A model generated the notes under the pieces. The model was not told the DNA's origin. It worked only from the letters and a program-made list of their open reading frames with translations, and did not search any database. Shown in pieces: positions 48,272 through 56,443 of a stretch of 64,000 bases of DNA. Position 1 is the first letter of the stretch, and the number at the start of each line of letters is the position of its first letter. Location of the stretch: the NCBI GenBank assembly GCA_031386985.1, contig JANNCV010000016.1:310001-374000 (forward strand). Direction: 5' to 3'. The position numbers and the translations under genes were made by a program. Source of the DNA: JANJUB01 sp031386985. Its GTDB lineage: Bacteria > Armatimonadota > Fimbriimonadia > Fimbriimonadales > Fimbriimonadaceae.

Positions 48272-49334
48272 CCAAAATCTGCAGAATCTGTTTGGCTGCG
48301 TCCGGTTGATCCCAGGTTCTTAGGGCCCCTCGGGCATTGTCTCGCGCTGTCGCTGATGTGATCCAGAGTTGCAGGCTCTCCTCCAGTTTCGCGGCGTGAA
48401 GATCGGGCTGGGTGATGACTACGGATGCGCCCATATCGGCAAACTCTTTAGCGTTCGCCGCCTGATGATTTGCATGAGCCTGCGGATAGGGAATGAGAAC
48501 GCTTGGGATTCCGAAGGCGGCGAGCTCGCTCAAAGTGCCCGCGCCCGAGCGCCCCACAACAACGGCGGCTTGGGAATAGGCGTCGGCCATTTCTGCGCTT
48601 TCTAGATACGCTTTCGGCTTGTAAATCGCGCCCAATCCGAGCTTCTCGTAGCTGGCGAACAAGGGTTCAAAGTGGCTCTTTCCCGTTACATGCAACCAGC
48701 GCAGATCGCCCGTCATTCGAGTCGCGGTTTGGAGTGCGGCTTCATTGATGGCGGCGGCCCCTTGGGATCCGCCGACCACCAGGATTTGCATCGGAAAAGC
48801 ATCCATCGAGAGGGCTTTGCTCAAGGCGACTTCACGAAGCTCTGACCGAACGGGCAAGCCGGTTCGAACAACATTGCATCCCTCAAAGTGAGCGGCGGCA
48901 GCGTGAAACGTGGTTGCGATGGTGTGGGCGCGCTTTGCTGAAAGCAGATTGGAACGGCCCGGAATCGCGTTTTGCTCATGCAAAACGAACGGGATTCTCA
49001 GCATCATCGCCGCCCTTACGACAGGCGCGGACGAGTAGCCGCCGGTGGAGAATACGACATCGGGTCGACCATCCAGGAACGCCTTTCGAGCTTGAAGTGT
49101 CGCCCTCAAAAGGTTAGCTACAGCCCGTACTCCACGAAGCGAGGCAAGGCGATAAATGGGCTCAGAAGGGAAGCCCCGAAAGCTAACTGCGGCTCTCAAG
49201 CAAGAGGCACGCTCTTGCCCACGATGCGACCCGAGATAGGCCACATCGTGATTCTGAGCAACGGCAAGCCGAGCTACCTCAAGCGCGGGAAAGACGTGAC
49301 CGCCGGTCCCGCCACCCGTTACGACGAGTCGCAC
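48255..49334 (-). CDS. murG: UDP-N-acetylglucosamine-N-acetylmuramyl-(pentapeptide) pyrophosphoryl-undecaprenol N-acetylglucosamine transferase
   Basis: MurG adds GlcNAc to lipid I, making lipid II at the inner face of the membrane. The GTG at 49334 was chosen because AGGAG lies six bases before it; it overlaps ftsW by 56 bases. The 359-residue product has the N-terminal VVTGGGTGGHVFPALEVARL, then DVVFSTGGYSSAPVVRAA, LHEQNAIPGRSNLL, and LVVGGSQGAAAINEA. The donor-binding region includes AVVVGRSGAGTLSELAAFGIPSVLIPYPQAHANHQAANA. All hallmark motifs are intact. It is the last of the five cell-wall genes of this cluster. The pseudopilin-like gene follows with a small overlap. Confidence 0.96.
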   Translation of the reverse strand: MRLVVTGGGTGGHVFPALEVARLAVAQNHDVAYLGSHRGQERASCLRAAVSFRGFPSEPIYRLASLRGVRAVANLLRATLQARKAFLDGRPDVVFSTGGYSSAPVVRAAMMLRIPFVLHEQNAIPGRSNLLSAKRAHTIATTFHAAAAHFEGCNVVRTGLPVRSELREVALSKALSMDAFPMQILVVGGSQGAAAINEAALQTATRMTGDLRWLHVTGKSHFEPLFASYEKLGLGAIYKPKAYLESAEMADAYSQAAVVVGRSGAGTLSELAAFGIPSVLIPYPQAHANHQAANAKEFADMGASVVITQPDLHAAKLEESLQLWITSATARDNARGALRTWDQPDAAKQILQILVGATE

Positions 49335-50496
49335 TATTCGCTCCTTCCTGGGGTACGGCACAAAGGGCCGAGTTGCAGATTCCGAGGGATAGCCACATCG
49401 CGGCGAGGCTCGAACCCCCGTAACTTATGAACGGCATTGGTACCCCGATCGCGGGGAGCAGGCCGTTCGACATCATGATATTGAGGGCAGCTTGAAGCCC
49501 AATCCAAGCTGCTACCCCGGTTACGGCAATCGCTCCGAAGCGAGTCGTTGCTTTCCCGGCGAGTTCAAGCATTCGGAAAACAATGAACCCGATCAAACCG
49601 AGCACGCTAAGCGAGCCAAGAATGCCGAACTCTTCGCCGACGGTTGCCATGACGAAATCGGTCGTTGCCGCCGGGAGAACGTGCTTCGCGCGCCCGTTTC
49701 CGGGGCCTACGCCGAGTAGCCCACCTTCGGCAAACCCGAGTTCGGATTGAACCGTTTGGTAGCCCGTAGAATCAATGTTCTCGCTGTCCCAGCGATGCAA
49801 GTGGTTGGTGATTCTGGCCATTCGATAAGGTTGGCTCATAGTGAAGGCGATGCCTCCAATCATAACACACGCCGTCCCGATCACCAGCGATTTTCGCGAA
49901 ACTCCGCCAGCCACACAGACAGCGAAAGCCGCTACGCCTAAGATGAAGGCCGTACCCATATCCGGTTCCCGCTCGATAATTATTGCCGCGATCACAACCC
50001 AGATCACGGGCCATATTCGCTTCAGATAGGGCATCATGTTGCGGTCAATCTTGTCCAACAGGTCTTTGCCTGGCTTAAAAGCGAACGGCTTGCGAGTCGC
50101 GAAAACCGACGCCAAATACAGAATCGCCGCCATCTTGGCAAACTCGGCGGGCTGTATGGCGGGCAGGCCCGGAATCTTGAACCACCGATAAGCTCCGTTT
50201 TGAGGATATCCAATCCCCGGCGCATACGGCAGAAATAGCGATAGGAAGGCGATGATCCAGATGACTTTCGCCCATTTCATCCACGCATCAGAGTTCACCT
50301 TTGCCGCGAACCACGAGGCCAATAACGCAATGGGCAAGGCAATAAGTTGGTTGCGCAGGTCGCTCGGAATTACTCCCCGACCATTGGCAATTTCGCGGGG
50401 ATATCCCGCATCAAAAATAAAGAAAAGACCCACAAATGTTGCCGCAATCAAAAGCCAAAACAACAATGGGTCCGCGATTCTAACTGTCTTTTTCAT
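49279..50496 (-). CDS. ftsW: FtsW-type lipid II polymerase / SEDS protein
   Basis: FtsW belongs to the SEDS family of membrane glycan polymerases acting in septal peptidoglycan synthesis. The 405-residue product has about ten hydrophobic segments. The conserved features are GAYRWFKIPGLPAIQPAEFAKMAAILYLA, VIIAAIIIEREPDMGTAFI (ERQPD-type), the GVGPGNGRAKHVLPAATTDFVMATVGEEFGILGS block, and GVPMPFISYGGSSLAAMWLSLGI near the end. Its position between murD and murG supports ftsW rather than rodA. The N-terminus starts MKKTVRIADPLLFWLLIAATFVGL. It overlaps murD by 17 bases and murG by 56. Confidence 0.93.
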   Translation of the reverse strand: MKKTVRIADPLLFWLLIAATFVGLFFIFDAGYPREIANGRGVIPSDLRNQLIALPIALLASWFAAKVNSDAWMKWAKVIWIIAFLSLFLPYAPGIGYPQNGAYRWFKIPGLPAIQPAEFAKMAAILYLASVFATRKPFAFKPGKDLLDKIDRNMMPYLKRIWPVIWVVIAAIIIEREPDMGTAFILGVAAFAVCVAGGVSRKSLVIGTACVMIGGIAFTMSQPYRMARITNHLHRWDSENIDSTGYQTVQSELGFAEGGLLGVGPGNGRAKHVLPAATTDFVMATVGEEFGILGSLSVLGLIGFIVFRMLELAGKATTRFGAIAVTGVAAWIGLQAALNIMMSNGLLPAIGVPMPFISYGGSSLAAMWLSLGICNSALCAVPQEGANSATRRNGWRDRRSRLSRA

Positions 50497-51892
50497 GTTT
50501 GAGCCACTCCTTGGCTATTATTCTAAACTCTTCGCCGCGAGCGACGAAGTCATCAAACTGATCCATGCTGGCGCATCCTGGCGCAAGCATAATCGTTTCT
50601 CCGGGGACTGCCTTTTCCGTGGCTGCCCCGAATGCTTCATTCATTGTATCAAAGATTTGCGCGGATGTGCCCAATTCTTCCGAAATTTCTTGTGCATCTC
50701 TTCCAAAACAGTAAATTGTGTGCCCCGTTCGCTCTAAGTAGTCTCTTACTGGCTTGAAATCGTAGTTCTTCTTGATCCCGCCGATCAGTAAATGTTGGGG
50801 CATTCCGATGGAGGAACTGCTCGCCACAACCGCTTGGGGGTTGGTACACATGGAGTTATTGATGATCTCTATTCCGTGCTTATGCCCCAGATGCTCCATT
50901 CGATGGGCGAGCCCCTTGAATCCTTTTAGTCCCTGAAGGATGGTGTAAGCGCGCTGAGACGCATCAAGATGCTCGATTGAATCCATGAAGCTTTCAGCGA
51001 GGAGGGCGGCGTGACATGCGTTGAAGAGGTTGTGCTTCTCTTGGAACGGGAGCGCCTCAACCGGTTCGCAAATACTGAGCTTGAGCGAATGGCTATCGAA
51101 ACTTGCATCAACGCCGGCGCTCCCATAGAACCTCACCCTCGGCAGACCCGCCCCGCGATCTCTTAGGGATTGATTTGTTGGATAGGTTTGGGTATCGCCG
51201 GCGTTGGCAACAATCGTGTCCCCCTCCGCCATCCGATCAAAAATCTTGCGTTTGGTAGCTGCGTATTGATCAAAGGAGTCGTACCGGTTGAGGTGATCAG
51301 GCGAGATGTTGGTTACTCCCGCACACCGGGGCCGGAAATCTCGAACCCATTCCAGTTGGAAACTGCTGACCTCGGCGACAAGGATTTGATCCGTCGTCGA
51401 GTTAGCGGCGGCCTCGGTTAGGGGGATTTCGTCGTAGCCACTTCCATAGATATTGCCGCACAAGACCGCATTTAGACCCGCCGCACGGAGGGCGAGAAAG
51501 GTCATGACGGTGGTGGTGCTCTTGCCGTTCGTACCGGTGATGGCGATGATGGGGGCCTTTGAGATTCGGTAAGCGAACTCAATCTCGCCGATGACTTCAA
51601 TGCCAGAACGCTGGGCTTCAACCAGGGTTGCTTTGCGCATATCAACGCCGGGGCTTGTAACAAGGGTTTCGATTTCGTTGGGCTTATCGCCGCGCCCTCT
51701 CAGGAAAAGCCCCTCCCAATTCGGGTGAAAGGCGATGCCCTCCTGGTTGAGTTTTTCGGCAAGGGGGGCAATACGCTTATCTTCGGCGGGCTTGGAATCA
51801 AAAACCACCGGCTGATCGCCCTGAGCTTTGGCGGCAAGGGCGATGGCGAGGCCGCTGCGCCCGAGGCCGAGGATTCCGATGCGCTGGCTCAT
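50480..51892 (-). CDS. murD: UDP-N-acetylmuramoyl-L-alanine:D-glutamate ligase
   Basis: MurD adds D-glutamate to UDP-MurNAc-L-alanine in the cytoplasm with ATP. The ATG at 51892 gives 470 residues starting RIGILGLGRSGLAIALAAKAQG, the Rossmann-type UDP-binding domain. The ATP site is IAITGTNGKSTTTVMTFLALRAAG. The middle domain contains VAEVSSFQLEWVRDFRPRCAGVTNISPDHLNRYDSF. The C-terminal domain includes VNNSMCTNPQAVVASSSS-like and APGCASMDQFDDFVARGEEFRIIAKEWL. Its ATG overlaps the mraY stop by four bases (ATGA). A longer reading from 51985 is inside mraY and is rejected. Confidence 0.95.
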   Translation of the reverse strand: MSQRIGILGLGRSGLAIALAAKAQGDQPVVFDSKPAEDKRIAPLAEKLNQEGIAFHPNWEGLFLRGRGDKPNEIETLVTSPGVDMRKATLVEAQRSGIEVIGEIEFAYRISKAPIIAITGTNGKSTTTVMTFLALRAAGLNAVLCGNIYGSGYDEIPLTEAAANSTTDQILVAEVSSFQLEWVRDFRPRCAGVTNISPDHLNRYDSFDQYAATKRKIFDRMAEGDTIVANAGDTQTYPTNQSLRDRGAGLPRVRFYGSAGVDASFDSHSLKLSICEPVEALPFQEKHNLFNACHAALLAESFMDSIEHLDASQRAYTILQGLKGFKGLAHRMEHLGHKHGIEIINNSMCTNPQAVVASSSSIGMPQHLLIGGIKKNYDFKPVRDYLERTGHTIYCFGRDAQEISEELGTSAQIFDTMNEAFGAATEKAVPGETIMLAPGCASMDQFDDFVARGEEFRIIAKEWLKHEKDS

Positions 51893-52944
51893 GATGGTTT
51901 CATTCCGAGCGCATAGTAATAAGCCATCAGCGAGCAAAGGAGTTGGAAAAGAGCGAAAATCCAGACGATGCGAGTTTCGGGCCACCCCTTTTTCTCGAAG
52001 GCATGGTGGATCGGGGTCATAGGGAAGAGGCGCTTGCCTTTGGTGAGCTTAAAGTAGGCGACTTGCAACGGGACTGGCACCAGCTCAATGATCATGACGA
52101 GGCTGAGGATGAATAGCGGAAGATATAAGGGCTCGCGCAGAGTTATCTCCCAGCCGGGACCCGTGGTGAATTCGTGAGAAGTGGTACCGGACCGCAAGAA
52201 CAGGACGGACATCATGCCATAGAAGGCACCAATGGGCAGTGAACCCACGTCGCCCATGAACATCTTTGCAGGGGGAGCATTGAATGCCAGAAACACAATA
52301 GCACCGGCCGCTAGAGCGGTTGCATAGTAAGAAGCAATGGATGCTTCGTTATTAAGCGTTGACAGGAGAATGAAGCCAAGTGAAAGCCCTAAGATGAGCG
52401 AACCTGCTAATGCGTCCAGCCCATCAGCAAAGTTGAAGGCATTTGACCAGAATAGAATCATGAAGACGCTGAGCCCCACAATCATCAGGCTCTCGCCACG
52501 AAACATCGAGGCAGAGGCGAGGTACGCAACTGCTATTTGAGCGAGTAGCTTTTGTATCCAACCTAAACCGCGTTTTGCAGTCATCCTGGGGACAACGTAA
52601 TCATCCACAAACCCGATGAGTGCAAATCCAAAAAAGAGCGCCAATATAGCAAAGCTCTGCGATTCAAGCACAACGGCGACAGTATCTAGAGTTGTGTACC
52701 TTAGAGGTAACGAACCGCGCACCAGCGGCTCAATGAAAGCCACAAGGATTGCGACCAAGAAGATGAGCCCGCCCATCGTTGGGGTCCCCTGCTTTCTTAG
52801 ATGGGTTTCCGGTGCGTGCGGATCTATTGTTTGCCGTGACTTCGTTAACAGAAGGAGTCGGTAGATCGGATACGAAGCGAGCGCGCATGCCAAGAAACAA
52901 TCCCAAAAGAGACTCATTTCCTTTGCGAATAAGCTCAGCTCCAC
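51889..52944 (-). CDS. mraY: Phospho-N-acetylmuramoyl-pentapeptide-transferase
   Basis: MraY links the MurNAc-pentapeptide to undecaprenyl phosphate, making lipid I in the membrane. The 351-residue product has ten hydrophobic helices. Catalytic features are HLRKQGTPTMGGLIFL, GFALIGFVDDYV (the first Asp-rich motif), WSNAFNFADGLDALAG, and KMFMGDVGSLPIGAFYG, with the final PMTPIHHAFEKKGWPETRIV loop. It starts with a GTG at 52944, with a GGAGAGGG purine tract upstream, and overlaps the end of murF by ten bases. All expected Asp and His residues are present. Confidence 0.96.
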   Translation of the reverse strand: MELSLFAKEMSLFWDCFLACALASYPIYRLLLLTKSRQTIDPHAPETHLRKQGTPTMGGLIFLVAILVAFIEPLVRGSLPLRYTTLDTVAVVLESQSFAILALFFGFALIGFVDDYVVPRMTAKRGLGWIQKLLAQIAVAYLASASMFRGESLMIVGLSVFMILFWSNAFNFADGLDALAGSLILGLSLGFILLSTLNNEASIASYYATALAAGAIVFLAFNAPPAKMFMGDVGSLPIGAFYGMMSVLFLRSGTTSHEFTTGPGWEITLREPLYLPLFILSLVMIIELVPVPLQVAYFKLTKGKRLFPMTPIHHAFEKKGWPETRIVWIFALFQLLCSLMAYYYALGMKPS

Positions 52945-54533
52945 TTTGGCACCACCCTCTCCAACTCAACCCCGCGGCTGCCCTTTAACAAAATCGTATC
53001 GCCCGCCTGGCGGGTGCTGAGCCATTGTCGCACTTCCTCAAAAGACGATGCGTGGGTTAGGTTCGATGCGCTCATCCCAGATTCAAGGGCAGCTTCGATG
53101 ATCCAGCGCGTTGGCCCCGGTGCCAAGGGCGTCTCGCCGATGTGTGGCACAGCGCTTCCAGCCTGCGCTTCACTCGGAGCATCCAGCGTAATCGCAGCCA
53201 AGAAACCCAACCGAGCAAGGGCAGAACCGACCTCACGATGTCCTTCCTCACTAGCCGGGCCAAGTTCCCGCATCTCACCCAAAACTGCATATTTCGGCCC
53301 CTTTGCAACCTCGGCGACCGTCTCCAGAGCGGCAATTGTCGAGGCAGGGGCGGCGTTGTACATATCCAAAACCCACGTGATCCCCTCGCGCACAATGACT
53401 TCCATCCGCATCGGGGGGAGCTTTACTTGGCCAAGGGCAGAGGCGGCAAGGTTGAGATCAACGCCGCCAGCTTCGGCCGCAAGAAGGGCCGCCGCCGCGC
53501 CGAGCGCGAGGTGGCGGCCGACGTTGGGGAGCATGACTTCGTAACTGATTCCGTTGATGGTGACGCTTAAGGAGCAGGATTCCCAGGAGGTGGCTTCGTA
53601 GCGCGTGATGGCGGCGTCTGGGTCGGGTTGGCCTGGTTGGACGGGTGGGAATCCGAAGGTTTTCACTTTCAATCCATTGGTCTTCGCGATTGAGGAGAGT
53701 AGGTCGTAGTAACCCCTCCCCTCGGCCCCCTCCCCACCTTCGCTCGGGTGGGGGAGAATGGCAACCCCTCCCGGTGCCATTTCTTCGAAAATCTCCGCCT
53801 TTGCCCTGGCTATGGCTTCTCGCGAGCCGAGCTCGCTGAGATGAGAGACGCCGATGTTAGTGATGATCGCAATCGTTGGTTTCGTGAAGCGGGCCAGGTG
53901 GCGGATCTGGCCTGCCCCGCGCATCCCCATCTCAACCACCGCAGCCCCCGTAGAATCGTGCTTCCAGCCGATTTCCGGGCCTAGTAAGCTGGCCTGCGTT
54001 TGCAAGTCACCCGGAACCCCTCCCCAGTTCGTTTCGCTCACAGCCCTCCCCTGTGAGGAGAGGGGGGGATTCGCCCACATTAGCGGGGCGGTGTATTCGG
54101 TGTTCCGATTGCCGTCCGTCTTCAAGACCGGGCCGAAGGGCGAGAGGGTGGCGGCGACTAGTTCCTTCACTGTGCTCTTTCCCACCGATCCTGTTACCCC
54201 GACGACCGGGCCCTGGAACTCATTTCGATAAGACAAGGCGAGGCGGGCGAGGGCTTCAACTACGTTATCAACAACTAAAATGGGCAACGGCGGGTTCGAA
54301 ACTAGGGGGTGTCCAAGTTCGGCAATCGCGGCAGATGCGCCCGCTTCGGCGACGTCAACAAGGAAATCGCGACCGTCTGTATTCGCGCCGACAATCGCAA
54401 TGAAAATGTCCCCCGGTTTGACTTCGCGGGAGTCGGTTCGAAACTCGCCTTCACCCGGCAACATAGGGGAAGCGCCAGAAATCTGGGCCCTGAGGCGCCT
54501 CGCCAAGTCGTCAAGTTTCCAAACCACGAACAT
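52935..54533 (-). CDS. murF: UDP-N-acetylmuramoyl-tripeptide--D-alanyl-D-alanine ligase with two in-frame repeat insertions
   Basis: MurF adds D-Ala-D-Ala to the UDP-MurNAc-tripeptide. The 532-residue product has GPVVGVTGSVGKSTVKELV (ATP P-loop), AAVVEMGMRGAGQIRHLA, and TKPTIAIITNIGVSHLSELGS. It also has LDMYNAAPASTIAALE (normally the family's D-x-Y-N-A-N-P), VLGEMRELGPASEEGHREVG and LLKGSRGVELERVV. It is about 70-80 residues longer than a normal MurF. Two of the extra parts are coded by palindromic repeats: residues 156-173 (54015-54067) and residues 260-275 (53711-53756). Both stay in frame. A MurF with such loops may still be active because the loops fall between core motifs. It diverges from the isomerase-like gene with 18 bases between starts. 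Confidence 0.94.
   Translation of the reverse strand: MFVVWKLDDLARRLRAQISGASPMLPGEGEFRTDSREVKPGDIFIAIVGANTDGRDFLVDVAEAGASAAIAELGHPLVSNPPLPILVVDNVVEALARLALSYRNEFQGPVVGVTGSVGKSTVKELVAATLSPFGPVLKTDGNRNTEYTAPLMWANPPLSSQGRAVSETNWGGVPGDLQTQASLLGPEIGWKHDSTGAAVVEMGMRGAGQIRHLARFTKPTIAIITNIGVSHLSELGSREAIARAKAEIFEEMAPGGVAILPHPSEGGEGAEGRGYYDLLSSIAKTNGLKVKTFGFPPVQPGQPDPDAAITRYEATSWESCSLSVTINGISYEVMLPNVGRHLALGAAAALLAAEAGGVDLNLAASALGQVKLPPMRMEVIVREGITWVLDMYNAAPASTIAALETVAEVAKGPKYAVLGEMRELGPASEEGHREVGSALARLGFLAAITLDAPSEAQAGSAVPHIGETPLAPGPTRWIIEAALESGMSASNLTHASSFEEVRQWLSTRQAGDTILLKGSRGVELERVVPKWS
53711..53756 (-). repeat. Palindromic repeat inserted in murF, copy 1
   Basis: The element contains CTCCCCACC and GGTGGGG-type arms around a TTCGCTCG core and begins AACCCCTCCCC on the plus strand. 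The same AACCCCTCCCC and TTCGCTC words occur in copy 2. It adds residues 260-275 of MurF (read on the minus strand as PHPSEGGEGAEGRGYY) and keeps the frame. Confidence 0.7.
54015..54067 (-). repeat. Palindromic repeat inserted in murF, copy 2
   Basis: The element begins with the same AACCCCTCCCC word as copy 1, contains TTCGCTC and ends with CCTCCCCTGTGAGGAGAGGGG. It encodes residues 156-173 of MurF in frame (PPLSSQGRAVSETNWGGV). Copy 3, more distant in sequence, is at 11409-11434. Confidence 0.7.
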
Positions 54534-54551
54534 GAGTATATTTGAGAAACC

Positions 54552-55409
54552 GTGTTGTTGAAATCGCTGAACTATTGGTCGGTGCCGGGTGGGCTCGAAG
54601 GGACGCTTAATCCTATTGAATTTTTGAAGATTTGTGCGAAAAATGGCTTTGAAGCGGCTGAGATCGCGATTGGCGATGCCGGTTCGGCGTTTGGCATAAA
54701 CTCAACCGAAGCGAGATGCCAAGAGATTGCCGCCCAGGCATCAGCGCTAGGACTGAAGCTGCCGACGACGGCAAGCGGACTCTATTGGGGTCGAAACCTA
54801 GCTGATGCCGACCCTGTTCTTCGGAGCCAAGCGCTGGGTGATTTGAAAAAAATGCTCCAAATTTCGGCATGGCTTGGAGCAAAAACGCACCTCACCATTC
54901 CCGGCGCGGTGGATGTTTTCTTCCTTCCCGATCGCGCGGCGTTGCCATACGAGCACGTGTGGACGCTTGCGACAGAAGGGATTCGAGCGGCTCTTCCCGC
55001 GGCTGAGGCTTGCGGGGTTCGCTTGGGAATCGAGAATGTTTGGAATCGTTTTCTACTTAGCCCAAAAGAAATGGCCGATTTCGTGGATCAGTTCGATTCG
55101 CCGTGGGTTGGGGCTTATGTGGATGTCGCGAATTTGCTACCGTTCGGATACGCCGAGGATTGGCTTCGGCACTTGGGCAAGCGAGTAGTCGGGATTCACT
55201 TTAAGGATTTCCGGCGCGCCGTTGGCACCGCCGAGGGATTTGTTGATTTGTTAGAGGGCGACGTAAACTGGCCGGAAGTGATGAAAGCGATTGCGGAAAT
55301 AGGCTTTGAGGGGGCGGCAACTGCAGAGTTGATCCCGCTCTACAAGCACTATCCGTTGGTGAGGGTGGTGAACACGAGTCGCGCGATGGACGCGATATTG
55401 GGTCGGTAG
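54552..55409 (+). CDS. Sugar phosphate isomerase/epimerase-type TIM-barrel protein
   Basis: The 285-residue product follows the xylose-isomerase-like TIM-barrel family (AP endonuclease 2 type). It contains EFLKICAKNGFEAAEIAI at the first strand, LGAKTHLTIPG, then AEACGVRLGIENVWNRFLLSPKEMADFVDQFDSPWVGAYVDVANLL. Later come KRVVGIHFKDF and WPEVMKAIAEIGFEGAATAEL. The E-N-x-x-N and the D-x-x-N segments, with H in GIHFKD and E near the end, are the metal-binding residues of the family. It may be an isomerase/epimerase of a sugar or inositol derivative; the substrate is not evident. It starts with a GTG (54552) or the following TTG, 18 bases from the murF start and facing away from it. Confidence 0.82.
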   Translation: MLLKSLNYWSVPGGLEGTLNPIEFLKICAKNGFEAAEIAIGDAGSAFGINSTEARCQEIAAQASALGLKLPTTASGLYWGRNLADADPVLRSQALGDLKKMLQISAWLGAKTHLTIPGAVDVFFLPDRAALPYEHVWTLATEGIRAALPAAEACGVRLGIENVWNRFLLSPKEMADFVDQFDSPWVGAYVDVANLLPFGYAEDWLRHLGKRVVGIHFKDFRRAVGTAEGFVDLLEGDVNWPEVMKAIAEIGFEGAATAELIPLYKHYPLVRVVNTSRAMDAILGR

Positions 55410-55489
55410 CGTGGACGCGGTAGCTTTGTTAAGGAATCGTGAAGGAACTTCGGTTTTTCTTACTTGAGAAATCCTCCGGGAGCCGTTTG

Positions 55490-55506
55490 TTAATGATGTC
55501 TTAACA
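55490..55506 (+). promoter_or_regulatory. Candidate PhoB/PhoP box upstream of pstS
   Basis: TTAATG (55490-55495) and TTAACA (55501-55506) form a direct repeat with an 11-base period, as in PhoB/PhoP boxes made of TTAACA-like repeats. It lies 20 bases upstream of the pstS start region. The operon it would control encodes its own PhoB/PhoR pair, which supports but does not prove the assignment. Confidence 0.5.
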
Positions 55507-55534
55507 TATCCATCACATCATTTACGTGAAAGAA

Positions 55535-56425
55535 ATGAAAGCTCAACTTCTACTCAGTATCGGCCTTGCGGGCCTAATCGCAGTTGGATGTGGTTCCAAA
55601 ACCGGAAGCTCCGCTACGGGTTCGACCGGAACTCCGGGAGATTCCGCTTCAACAACGAAGCAAACCCTCACGGTTAAGGGTTCGGACACGATGGTGCAAC
55701 TGGCTCAGGCGTGGGCTCAGGCATTTATGAAAGCCAACCCGAACATCTCGGTTAGCGTAACGGGAGGCGGTTCTTCAACTGGATTCGCCGCACTCTTTAA
55801 CAAGTCCACCGAAATCGCGAACGCCTCTCGCCAGATTAAGGATGAAGAAACGGAGAAAGCCAAAGGAAACGGTGTTGACGTTAAGGAGTTCGAAGTTGCC
55901 CAAGACGCCCTTTCGATCGTCGTCAATCCTTCTAACCCGATCAAGGAACTGACAATGGCACAGTTAAAGGACATTTACACCGGTAAGGTCACAAACTGGA
56001 AGGCACTCGGCGGGCCGGATCAGAACATCATCGCCATAAGCCGCGAGTCTTCATCAGGAACTTTCGTGTTCTTCCAAGAGCACGTTTTGAACAAGGACCC
56101 TTTTGCGGCGAGCGTTCAACTCAGCCCCGCCACTTCGCAGATTGTTGACAATGTGGCTCAGGATGCAGGCGCGATTGGTTATGTTGGATTGGGATATATC
56201 ACGGACAAGATCAAGGCGGTTCCGATCAAGAAGGATGCGACCTCGCCGGCGATTCATGGCGATGCGACGACGGTTTTGGATAAGTCTTATCCACTGGCTC
56301 GTGCTCTTTTCGAGTACACAAACGGCGAACCAACGGGAGCAGTTAAGACGTGGCTCGAATGGGTTAAGGGTTCCGAAGGCCAGAAGATCGTTGAAGATCT
56401 TGGTTTCGTTCCCGTTGCCAAGTGA
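55535..56425 (+). CDS. pstS: Phosphate ABC transporter substrate-binding lipoprotein
   Basis: PstS binds phosphate in the periplasm and hands it to the PstCA channel. The ATG at 55535 gives 296 residues (a GTG nine bases earlier is possible). The signal MKAQLLLSIGLAGLIAVGCGSK ends in a Cys that is probably lipidated. The phosphate-binding signatures are KGSDTMVQLAQAW, GGGSSTGFAALFN, IKDEETEKAKGNGV and SRESSSGTFVFFQEHVL. It is the first gene of the pst-pho operon and sits directly downstream of the putative Pho box. Spacing to pstC is 18 bases. The acidic and Ser/Thr-rich segment after the Cys is the usual flexible linker. Confidence 0.95.
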   Translation: MKAQLLLSIGLAGLIAVGCGSKTGSSATGSTGTPGDSASTTKQTLTVKGSDTMVQLAQAWAQAFMKANPNISVSVTGGGSSTGFAALFNKSTEIANASRQIKDEETEKAKGNGVDVKEFEVAQDALSIVVNPSNPIKELTMAQLKDIYTGKVTNWKALGGPDQNIIAISRESSSGTFVFFQEHVLNKDPFAASVQLSPATSQIVDNVAQDAGAIGYVGLGYITDKIKAVPIKKDATSPAIHGDATTVLDKSYPLARALFEYTNGEPTGAVKTWLEWVKGSEGQKIVEDLGFVPVAK

Positions 56426-56443
56426 TCTAACTCTTTTACCATT

